Origin: JBDTMC01 sp039934475
GTDB lineage: Bacteria > Acidobacteriota > Terriglobia > Bryobacterales > Bryobacteraceae
Assembly (NCBI GenBank): GCA_039934475.1
Contig: JBDTMC010000231.1
Location: 1 to 12,065 of the forward strand
DNA: 12,065 bases
Direction: 5' to 3'
The position numbers and the translations under genes were made by a program. Positions 1 through 5,989 of the stretch are shown here, piece after piece. The notes under the pieces are model-generated. The model was not told where the DNA came from and did not search any database. It saw only the letters and a list, made by a program, of their open reading frames with translations. The number at the start of each line of letters is the position of its first letter. The first letter of the stretch is position 1.

Positions 1-196
1 CGATCTTTTCAGCGTGATTGTAGAGGAGGACGGTGGCGCCCATTTGGGACACCCCGGTGGTGCCGGCGACGAAGCCCACGAGGCTACCAGCGACTTTGAG
101 CGGATCGGCAACAGGCGCAACGGCTACTGCAGGCGTGCTTAAGGACACACAGCCGACCAGTATCCCAAGGCCGATTTGCCACGTCTTTGCGCTCAT
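1..196 (-). CDS. Secreted protein with carboxypeptidase-like regulatory domain (N-terminal part, runs off the left edge)
   Basis: The minus strand from the ATG at 194-196 is open to the window edge, giving about 65 residues. Residues 1-25 look like a Sec signal peptide: Lys at 4, a hydrophobic core GLGILVGCVSL, and a likely cleavage site after AVA. The mature start, about residues 36-60, has the pattern GxVxGxxG...GAxVxLYN. This resembles the first strands of carboxypeptidase-regulatory-like (CarboxypepD_reg) domains, beta-sandwiches common in exported acidobacterial proteins. It lies 91 bases downstream of the GWxTD gene on the same strand and may share its transcript, although a hairpin sits between them. 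A GGGAG lies only two bases before the ATG, which is a poor spacing. The fold call rests on one short motif; export is better supported than the domain name. Confidence 0.6.
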   Translation of the reverse strand, partial: MSAKTWQIGLGILVGCVSLSTPAVAVAPVADPLKVAGSLVGFVAGTTGVSQMGATVLLYNHAEKI

Positions 197-259
197 CGCT
201 CCCGAGCCTGCCTGGCGTTCCCAACCAAACCGAAACGCCGTAAAGTCCAGAACTTATGA

Positions 260-281
260 GAGGCGGGGCAAAGCCCGCCTC
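260..281 (-). terminator. Hairpin after the GWxTD gene, possible weak terminator or attenuator
   Basis: An 8-bp perfect stem, GAGGCGGG (260-267) with CCCGCCTC (274-281), and a 6-base loop start six bases beyond the GWxTD stop codon. No run of T follows on either strand, so it is not a classical intrinsic terminator. It could be a processing or mRNA-stabilising hairpin between two co-oriented genes. Confidence 0.3.
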
Positions 282-286
282 AATTC

Positions 287-1963
287 CTAGTTTACCGTAA
301 AGGCGGCGGTCTGATTCAGCACCGTATTGCTGATCTTGTCGGTCACCTTCATTTTGAGCGTGTATTGTCCCGGCTGCAAGGCCTTCAATGGTAAAACCTT
401 CTCCACGGTGACTTGGGTGGCGGACGCGCTTTCAAGCGTTGAGGCTTCTTCGGAGAACTGGAAGACGCTTTCGTTGCTACCGTTCTTCACCACTTCGTAT
501 TCGATTGTGCCGCTCGGCTTCTGGGTCTTCTCGTCAGGGGTGAAATTGTACAGCTGCCAGTAGATACCCATCTTTTCGTCGCGGCGGAAGGTCTCGCTGA
601 AGCGCGGTCTCACCTTCGACGTGCCGATGACAAACTGGCCGGTACCGATATTCCGGGTTGGCACTTTTTCCAACTGATCGGCGAGGATGACCGTACTGGA
701 AGCAAGCTTTTCCTCTTCGTACCGGGGTACGTTGAGGGCCATTTCATAATTGTTCATGTTGCCGCCGATGACGTCTTTGGCGACGATGTTGAGCCGGTAC
801 ATGCCGGGCTGCAGCGGGATGGTCTTATTGAAGACGGACGCTCCCTTGACGACGTCCTGCAACTGCTCGGTGGGGACATCGACGGTGACCACTTCCTCGA
901 ATACGTTGACTGGACGGCGGGCCATGGAAGTGATGCGGGAATAGATGTTGACAGCGGCTTGAGAGACTTGGCCCACCTGTTTGAACTGCAGTTCTTTGCG
1001 GTCGAACTGAATGGTAATGCTGGCGAGCGTTGTGGAGCCAGTCATACGCACAAAGTCGGCGCGGACCTTCATCGGCAGGAGGTTGAAAATAACCTTGGAG
1101 TTGACCTGTGCTTCGAGATCCTTGAATTTGACAGCAGGCGCTTTCTGCAAGTTGGCGAACTGTTGCAAGCGCTCAAACTGATTCATACGAGCGGGCAGAG
1201 GCTGGTTGCCGGTGCCGAGACGCGTACCATCGGTGCGATTAAAGCGGTCAGTCTTGGAAGCCATGCCCATCTGCTCCATCAATGTAAGACCGGCGCCGGG
1301 AACCATCATGAGGGCGTCCTTTTCCGAAGGATCCATCGTCATGCGGTATTCCCCGGTCATCGTCGGATCGACGAACTCGATGTTTACGTCGGTGCCGATT
1401 CCTTCGATCCAGCGGTAGCGCCACTTTTCAAAGGGATAGGTGGACGTAGTGCCGCCACCTTCTTCCATCGGCCGTTCATAGGTGCCGCCAGAAGGGTGCG
1501 ATTCGATTTCGTCAGGAGGCCCGAAGGTGATGTAGATGCGGCCGCGGTCGGTCTTCCAGCCGGGAATACCGGAAGCGAAGCGCTCATTGGTGTACGCGAT
1601 GCGGCGGTAGTGCTCTTCTTTAAACTCGTTTTCCTGGGTGTCGGGGGAAGGGTCGCGGCGCATCCAGAACTGCTCGATGAACTGCTCGCGCTCTTCATCG
1701 GTGGCCATGCGCTTCCAGGCAGCGCGTTCCTCGTCGGTGATGATATAGGTGACGTCTTCGTTGAGCCACTTGCGATAGGGGGTTTCAAGCTCCTTGCGGA
1801 GTTTGTCCTCACGGCGCTTTTTCTCTTTTTCGCTGAGCGGCTTAGCGATGGTTTCGCGCTGGCCGTCGTCAGTACCCTTTTTCTTGTCGGCTGCGAAAGA
1901 AATCTGGCTTGAAAGGAGCAAGCCGGACAGGGTGCAAAACGCAAGGATCGGTTTCGCTATCAT
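287..1963 (-). CDS. GWxTD-domain secreted protein
   Basis: Encodes 558 residues from the ATG at 1961-1963. A GTG nine bases upstream is possible, but a GGTGGAG Shine-Dalgarno overlaps it and fits the ATG. Residues 1-24 form a signal peptide (MIAKPILAFCTLSGLLLSSQ, then ISFA). A highly charged helical stretch (about 35-60) precedes the GWxTD domain. That domain is recognised by the name-giving motif G135-W-K-T-D139, the following RIYITFGPPDEIE strand, and the upstream FIEQFWMRRDPSP segment. The C-terminal half (about 300-558) is rich in beta strands and looks like sandwich domains ending at a strand. The family is exported and its biochemical role is unknown. A strong promoter lies directly upstream, and a second secreted-protein gene follows downstream. 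Family assignment is confident; no function is assigned. Confidence 0.9.
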   Translation of the reverse strand: MIAKPILAFCTLSGLLLSSQISFAADKKKGTDDGQRETIAKPLSEKEKKRREDKLRKELETPYRKWLNEDVTYIITDEERAAWKRMATDEEREQFIEQFWMRRDPSPDTQENEFKEEHYRRIAYTNERFASGIPGWKTDRGRIYITFGPPDEIESHPSGGTYERPMEEGGGTTSTYPFEKWRYRWIEGIGTDVNIEFVDPTMTGEYRMTMDPSEKDALMMVPGAGLTLMEQMGMASKTDRFNRTDGTRLGTGNQPLPARMNQFERLQQFANLQKAPAVKFKDLEAQVNSKVIFNLLPMKVRADFVRMTGSTTLASITIQFDRKELQFKQVGQVSQAAVNIYSRITSMARRPVNVFEEVVTVDVPTEQLQDVVKGASVFNKTIPLQPGMYRLNIVAKDVIGGNMNNYEMALNVPRYEEEKLASSTVILADQLEKVPTRNIGTGQFVIGTSKVRPRFSETFRRDEKMGIYWQLYNFTPDEKTQKPSGTIEYEVVKNGSNESVFQFSEEASTLESASATQVTVEKVLPLKALQPGQYTLKMKVTDKISNTVLNQTAAFTVN

Positions 1964-2001
1964 ACTCTCCACCAGAACCAGAACATAAGACGAGCTACCC
2001 T

Positions 2002-2030
2002 ATTTTAGGTCCGGCTCCCGCAAGCGTCAA
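2002..2030 (-). promoter_or_regulatory. Sigma70-type promoter of the GWxTD gene
   Basis: Read on the minus strand, TTGACG (2025-2030) and TAAAAT (2002-2007) are separated by exactly 17 bases. Each hexamer matches five of six consensus positions. Transcription would start near 1995, leaving a leader of about 30 bases before the ATG at 1963. Confidence 0.65.
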
Positions 2031-2129
2031 GGATGGCCGGAATTTAGCTCTGGCGCGACTCGCCGGAGCAACCCCTTCTTAAGGAGTGGAACGTAACACA
2101 CGGCGTTTCGGTTTCAACGAAGGTGCCGC

Positions 2130-2174
2130 AAAAGGAAAAGGCGCAACGGGCTCAAAAAAGCGAGCGTTGCGCCT
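2130..2174 (-). terminator. Rho-independent terminator of rpmB
   Basis: On the minus strand a 10-bp stem, AGGCGCAACG (2165-2174) with CGTTGCGCCT (2139-2148), encloses a loop that can form a further CTC/GAG pairing. The stem is followed by TTTTCCTTTT. It begins 24 bases after the rpmB stop codon. The T-rich tail exists only in the minus direction, so this terminates rpmB and insulates the GWxTD promoter downstream. Confidence 0.85.
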
Positions 2175-2198
2175 CGGGTGTAACGATAATCGATCGGA

Positions 2199-2390
2199 CT
2201 AGGCGACCTTCTGGATCTTCCCGCTTTTGATGCAGGAGGTGCAAACACGAAGGCGCCGCGCCGCGCCATTGACGAGCGCGCGCACGCTCTGGAGATTGAT
2301 GTTCCAGCGGCGCTTAGTGACGTTATGGGCGTGGCTGATGCGGTTTCCAAACGCCGGACCGCGATGGCACACTTCACACACTTTGGACAT
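2199..2390 (-). CDS. rpmB: 50S ribosomal protein L28
   Basis: Encodes 63 residues, the normal size for bacterial L28. The protein starts MSKVCEVCHRGP, continues with GNRISHAHNVTKRRWN and ends in CTSCIKSGKI. It is a basic structural protein of the large ribosomal subunit. Two CxxC pairs (C5/C8 and C50/C53) mark it as the zinc-ribbon-bearing (C+) form of L28. A Shine-Dalgarno AGGAG sits nine bases before the ATG at 2388-2390. The gene stands alone: its own promoter lies upstream in the divergent interval, and a terminator follows within 24 bases. The divergently oriented gene starts 95 bases away. Confidence 0.97.
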   Translation of the reverse strand: MSKVCEVCHRGPAFGNRISHAHNVTKRRWNINLQSVRALVNGAARRLRVCTSCIKSGKIQKVA

Positions 2391-2419
2391 GACGAAAAAC
2401 TCCTCGCGAATTCTTGACC

Positions 2420-2449
2420 AGTGTAGCAGTCGAGACACAGTGGCCGCAA
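2420..2449 (-). promoter_or_regulatory. Probable rpmB promoter
   Basis: On the minus strand, TTGCGG (2444-2449) and TACACT (2420-2425) are 18 bases apart. A TG sits one base upstream of the second hexamer, as in extended -10 elements. The hexamers match only partially, but placement about 30 bases before the rpmB ATG is right. Confidence 0.4.
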
Positions 2450-2468
2450 GCGAGGGGTTCTGTTCTGG

Positions 2469-2474
2469 TAGGAT
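2469..2474 (+). promoter_or_regulatory. -10-like hexamer close to the start of the metallo-beta-lactamase-fold gene
   Basis: TAGGAT lies ten bases before the ATG at 2485 with no recognisable -35 element. The proximity would give a leaderless or nearly leaderless transcript. The AGG inside it is 12 bases from the ATG, too far for a good ribosome binding site. A similar arrangement precedes the aldolase gene at 4358. Confidence 0.3.
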
Positions 2475-2484
2475 ATTGCGCACT

Positions 2485-4317
2485 ATGTGGTTTCGCGCGA
2501 TTGGGTTCGTTTTGGCCGGAATGGCTTGGGCCGGTTCGCTTCCTCCTGGGGCACAGTTCGTACCGGGGCCGGTGAACGGGTTGCGGCTGGGTGAGTCACT
2601 GGTGGTGTATGGAAATGCCGCGGGGAAGCGAGTGTTAGTGACACATGCGCGGCGGGATTTGGCGGCAGCGGCGGTACGCGTGGCAGGAGCCGAGGTGTTT
2701 GCCCCGACCAAGGAACGCCACCTGTTGGAGCATCCGGAGGCTTTCTGGCAGGCGTTTGAGACGGAGCGGTTCCACGATTACTCCCAGATTTCGACGAAGG
2801 TCCCGGTCCGACCGCTGGCCGTGACACGGGCGGTGAGCGGCGGCGACACGTTCGAGATGGACGGTGCGAAGGTGATCGTGTTGGACACGCCGGGGTATAC
2901 GGCGGGCGCGGTCACCTACCTGATCGAGTTTGGCGGGCGGCGAATCGCCTGCACCGGCGATTTGATCTATGGCGATGGACAGTTGTTCGATCTTTACAGC
3001 TTGCAGGATGCGGTTCCGGAGGCGAAGGCTCGTGGATATCACGGCTACGCCGCTCGCGCGGGTGACCTGATCGCGAGTTTGCGGAAAGTGGCTGAATGGA
3101 AGCCGGATGTCATCGTGCCGGCGCGGGGACCGGTGATCGAGGATCCAATGGGGTCCATGGGGAAGTTGGTGGAACGGCTGCAGGGAGTGATGCGGAGCCA
3201 TTTCACCACCGATGCGCTGCGCTGGTATTGGGGCGACGACAATCTGCGAACGCGGGCCGGCAAGGCGTTGGACGGGAAGATGCCAGAGTGGATGCCGATG
3301 GCGGAACGGGCGAAACTGCCGGAGTGGGTGATTCCGATTTCGAATTCGCGGCTGATTGTGTCTACCTCCGGGGCGGCGTTTCTTGTGGATGCGGGATACT
3401 CGAAGATCATCCCGGAGTTGGAGAAACTACAGGCGGCGGGGATATTCAAGACGCTGGAGGGTGTCTGGATTACTCACTATCACGACGACCACACCGACAA
3501 CGCGCAGGCGGTGGCCGACCGGTTTAAGTGTCCGGTGTATTTCAACGATCGACTGCGCGACGTGCTGGAAAGACCAGCGGCGTATCGGATGCCTTGTCTG
3601 ACTACGAATGCGATCAGTTCCGGGATGGCCCGGGCCGACGGGTCCTCGATGCGATGGCATGAGTTTCAACTGACCATGCAGTTCTTTCCAGGTCAGACGT
3701 TGTATCACGATGGACTTTCTATCGTGCGGGAGACGGGAGAGAGCCTTTACTTCGCGGGGGATTCGTTCACGCCGTCGGGCATGGACGATTACTGCCTGCA
3801 GAACCGCGATTTCCTGCGCGAAGGGGAAGGGTTTCTGGCGTGTCTCGATTCACTCTCAAAGACCAAAGCCGGAACGTGGGTGCTGAACCAGCATGTAGAG
3901 CCGATGTTCCGCTACACGGAAACGCAGATTGTCGTCATGCGCCGGGAAATGCACACGAGGATGGATTTTCTGCGAGCGCTTTCGCCGTGGCCGGATTTGA
4001 ACTACGAGGTGGACGAGGGTTGGGCGCGGGTTTATCCCTATGGAAGCGAGGTTGCGCCGAAGGGGCGAGTGACCTTGGAGTTAAAGATTCTGAACCACTC
4101 GCCAAAGAGGGAGACGTACAACGTGTTGTGGACGGCTCCGGCGGGTTTAACACTGGTGAAGAGCGCCGGACAAGTGACGATTCCGGCGCGGACCGAAGGC
4201 AAGGTGCAAGCCGTTTTTGAGGGCGCGACGCCGGGTTTGCACGTGGTGACGGCGGATGTGGAGTTCGGCGGGCGCGTGTTGAAGGAATGGGTGGAAGCGA
4301 TGGTGAGAGTGAAGTAG
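2485..4317 (+). CDS. Exported protein with two metallo-beta-lactamase-fold domains, the first degenerate
   Basis: Encodes 610 residues. The ATG at 2485 is chosen because it begins a signal peptide (MWFRAIGFVLAGMAWAGS), whereas earlier in-frame starts would extend into the rpmB gene. Residues about 40-250 resemble a metallo-beta-lactamase (MBL) fold. The metal motif there is reduced to T53-HARRD58, and the third metal His is Tyr in TPGY138. The Asp of TGD159 remains. Residues about 300-480 form a second MBL domain with an intact set: H331-Y-H333-D-D335-H336, H408, D426 and H470. This predicts a di-zinc hydrolase in the second half only. The C-terminal 90 residues (about 520-610) look like an Ig-like or NEW3-type beta-sandwich. 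The substrate cannot be read from the sequence. The next gene follows after 40 bases on the same strand, but the signal peptide argues against a shared intracellular pathway. Confidence 0.85.
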   Translation: MWFRAIGFVLAGMAWAGSLPPGAQFVPGPVNGLRLGESLVVYGNAAGKRVLVTHARRDLAAAAVRVAGAEVFAPTKERHLLEHPEAFWQAFETERFHDYSQISTKVPVRPLAVTRAVSGGDTFEMDGAKVIVLDTPGYTAGAVTYLIEFGGRRIACTGDLIYGDGQLFDLYSLQDAVPEAKARGYHGYAARAGDLIASLRKVAEWKPDVIVPARGPVIEDPMGSMGKLVERLQGVMRSHFTTDALRWYWGDDNLRTRAGKALDGKMPEWMPMAERAKLPEWVIPISNSRLIVSTSGAAFLVDAGYSKIIPELEKLQAAGIFKTLEGVWITHYHDDHTDNAQAVADRFKCPVYFNDRLRDVLERPAAYRMPCLTTNAISSGMARADGSSMRWHEFQLTMQFFPGQTLYHDGLSIVRETGESLYFAGDSFTPSGMDDYCLQNRDFLREGEGFLACLDSLSKTKAGTWVLNQHVEPMFRYTETQIVVMRREMHTRMDFLRALSPWPDLNYEVDEGWARVYPYGSEVAPKGRVTLELKILNHSPKRETYNVLWTAPAGLTLVKSAGQVTIPARTEGKVQAVFEGATPGLHVVTADVEFGGRVLKEWVEAMVRVK

Positions 4318-4341
4318 TCCAGACTTCCCTGCCCTCTTGTG

Positions 4342-4347
4342 TATGAT
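4342..4347 (+). promoter_or_regulatory. -10-like hexamer upstream of the aldolase gene
   Basis: TATGAT matches five of six positions of TATAAT and ends ten bases before the ATG at 4358. No -35 element is visible at 16-18 bases upstream. If used, transcription would begin very close to the start codon, although a GAGAGGG also lies in the interval and could act as a ribosome binding site on a longer transcript. Confidence 0.35.
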
Positions 4348-4357
4348 GAGAGGGTTC

Positions 4358-5374
4358 ATGGCAGGCAAGCTGACAGGCATATTCACTCCGACGCTGGTCC
4401 CGGTGGACGCGCGCGGCGATATTAATGAAGCCGAACTTCGGCGTTTTATCAATTGGCTGATCGAGAAAGGCGTGCACGGGTTGTACCCAAATGGGTCAAC
4501 CGGGGAGTTCACGCGGCTGACCGCCGAGGAGCGGCGGCGCATCGTGAAAATCACATGCGAAGAGGCGCGCGGGCGGGTCCCGGTGCTGGCCGGCGCGGCT
4601 GAAGCCAATGTGAAAGAGACGCTGGCGGCGTGTGAAGCGTACGCGGAAATGGGCGCTACGGCCGTGGCCATCGTGTCGCCGTTTTACTACCGCCTGAGCC
4701 CGGAGTCCCTTTACGCGCACTTTGCGGAGATCGGGCGGCGGTCAGTAATCGACGTCACGTTGTACAACATCCCGATGTTCGCGACCCCGATCGACGTGCC
4801 GACGATCCGGCGCCTGGCGCTGGAGTTTCCGCGCATTGTTGGAATCAAGGACTCGACCGGCGACGTGTCGTTTATGATGCGCATGATTGCCGCGGTGCGG
4901 CCGCATCGTCCCGACTTCACGTTCCTCACCGGCTGGGACTGCGTACTGACGCAAATGATCATGGCGGGCGCCGACGGTGGCACCAATGCAACCAGCAATT
5001 GCCTTCCAGAAGTGATGCGGCGGATCTACGATTTCTGCCGCGCCAACCAGTTCGATGAAGCCATGAAGTGGAATTACCGCGTTCTGGAAATCTTCGACCT
5101 GATGTTGAACAACTTCGAGTTTCCCGACGGGTTCCGGCTGGGGGCTTCGCTGCGCGGCTTCGATTTCGGACCGGGTCGGCAGCCGACGACGGAGAAGCAG
5201 CAGCGCGACCGGGCGGAATTGGAAGGCGTCTTGCAGTGCGTTCTTTCGGACTTCGGCGTGGTGGCGCCTCCGGCGGGCGGCTGTGCGGTGCGTACCGGCC
5301 AGGCGGAGCCGGACAAGGTAGCGCAAATCGTGTTTGAAGTGATGAGTGTGCTGGAGAAGAGGGGTGTCCTCTGA
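4358..5374 (+). CDS. DapA/NanA-family aldolase with a C-terminal encapsulation-peptide-like tail
   Basis: Encodes 338 residues from the ATG at 4358, where the alignable protein starts (MAGKLTGIFTPTLVPVD); ATGs at 4343 and 4346 are alternatives. It is a class I (Schiff-base) TIM-barrel aldolase of the dihydrodipicolinate synthase/N-acetylneuraminate lyase family. Visible residues are S47-T48 in GSTGEF, Y136 in YNIP, the Schiff-base K164 in GIKDSTGD and D194 in TGWD. The Arg that follows YNVPS in true DapA is Phe here (F141), and GST replaces GTT. It therefore looks closer to the NanA subgroup, and lysine biosynthesis is unlikely. The family core is about 295 residues. The extra tail is a Pro/Gly linker (about 300-318) and an amphipathic helix (319-338, DKVAQIVFEVMSVLEKRGVL), a typical microcompartment targeting layout. 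The stop codon overlaps the start of the shell gene. The substrate is unknown; pyruvate plus an aldehyde is the expected product pair. Confidence 0.9.
   Translation: MAGKLTGIFTPTLVPVDARGDINEAELRRFINWLIEKGVHGLYPNGSTGEFTRLTAEERRRIVKITCEEARGRVPVLAGAAEANVKETLAACEAYAEMGATAVAIVSPFYYRLSPESLYAHFAEIGRRSVIDVTLYNIPMFATPIDVPTIRRLALEFPRIVGIKDSTGDVSFMMRMIAAVRPHRPDFTFLTGWDCVLTQMIMAGADGGTNATSNCLPEVMRRIYDFCRANQFDEAMKWNYRVLEIFDLMLNNFEFPDGFRLGASLRGFDFGPGRQPTTEKQQRDRAELEGVLQCVLSDFGVVAPPAGGCAVRTGQAEPDKVAQIVFEVMSVLEKRGVL
5358..5373 (+). promoter_or_regulatory. Shine-Dalgarno and CTG start deciding the shell-protein N-terminus
   Basis: AGAGGGG (5358-5364) is followed by a six-base spacer and CTG (5371-5373). The CTG overlaps the aldolase TGA as CTGA. 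No ATG, GTG or TTG occurs in the shell frame between the upstream stop at 5335-5337 and GTG 5392. That GTG has no Shine-Dalgarno and would cut into the first beta strand of the BMC fold. Confidence 0.55.
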
Positions 5375-5985
5375 GATTTTCGCTGGCACTGGTGGAGGTG
5401 GGGGGCTGGTCGCCCGGCATGGTGATTTTGGATGCCATGGAGAAGGCGGGCAGCGTGCAGTTGTTGCAGACGGAGCTGAACGATCAGCCGGGCGTCTGCT
5501 TGAAGCTGACCGGGCCACAGGCCGATGTTAAGGCTGCCGTGGAAGGAGCCCAGGCGATGGCGCGAACGATGAACATCAGCATCGTGTGCGACGTGATCAG
5601 CGCGCCGGATCCAGGTTCCAGCGCCGCTTACGAGGGCGTGCCGGATTTCAATCCGCTGATGGAGCAGGCGACTGTAAAGGCGCCCAATGGGAGAGATATG
5701 AGTCAGAACGAGAGTTTTGCGGTTGGCCTTATTGAGACGCAGGGATTCATCGCTGTTATTGAAGCGATCGATACCGCATTAAAGACCGCGTCTGTGGAAG
5801 TGCTCGCGCGGGAGAAACTGGGCGGCGGCTACATCACGGTGGTGATCAAAGGCGACGTGGCAGCGGTGCGAGCGGCCGTGGATGCCGGCGCGGCCAAAGT
5901 GAACGGCCTGGGGAAGCTGATTGCGGCGCATGTGATTCCCAATCCCAGCCCGGGTGTCCTCAGCCTTCTGCCCGGCGCGAAATAG
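5371..5985 (+). CDS. Tandem-domain bacterial microcompartment shell protein (BMC-T)
   Basis: Encodes 204 residues if translation starts at CTG 5371; the first conventional start is GTG 5392, seven codons later. It has two fused BMC domains (PF00936 fold). Domain 1 (about 3-76) starts FSLALVEVGGWSPG and is divergent. Domain 2 (about 115-195) is textbook: FAVGLIETQGFIAVIEAID, pore loop KLGGGY (149-154), KGDVAAVRAAVDAGAAKV and AHVIPNPSPGV. A linker of about 38 residues (77-114) joins them, which is long. BMC-T proteins form trimers with pseudo-hexagonal symmetry that tile a shell facet and often carry larger, gated pores. This copy is the only shell gene in the window. It overlaps the aldolase gene by four bases and precedes EcsC by four bases, so all three are likely co-translated. 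Which substrate passes the pore cannot be inferred. Confidence 0.93.
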   Translation: MRFSLALVEVGGWSPGMVILDAMEKAGSVQLLQTELNDQPGVCLKLTGPQADVKAAVEGAQAMARTMNISIVCDVISAPDPGSSAAYEGVPDFNPLMEQATVKAPNGRDMSQNESFAVGLIETQGFIAVIEAIDTALKTASVEVLAREKLGGGYITVVIKGDVAAVRAAVDAGAAKVNGLGKLIAAHVIPNPSPGVLSLLPGAK

Positions 5986-5989
5986 GCCT

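Noticed and set aside
959..1912. A 317-codon open frame on the plus strand opposite the GWxTD gene
   Set aside because: It is antisense to a recognisable gene with a promoter and signal peptide. Its translation matches no family and reflects the high-GC codon bias of the opposite strand.
2227..2484. N-terminal extension of the metallo-beta-lactamase-fold frame into rpmB
   Set aside because: The extension is the antisense of L28, and the signal peptide begins at 2485.
3840..4220. Gly-rich plus-strand frame inside the 3' part of the metallo-beta-lactamase-fold gene
   Set aside because: It is a shifted-frame shadow of a gene with intact metal motifs and a continuous C-terminal domain.
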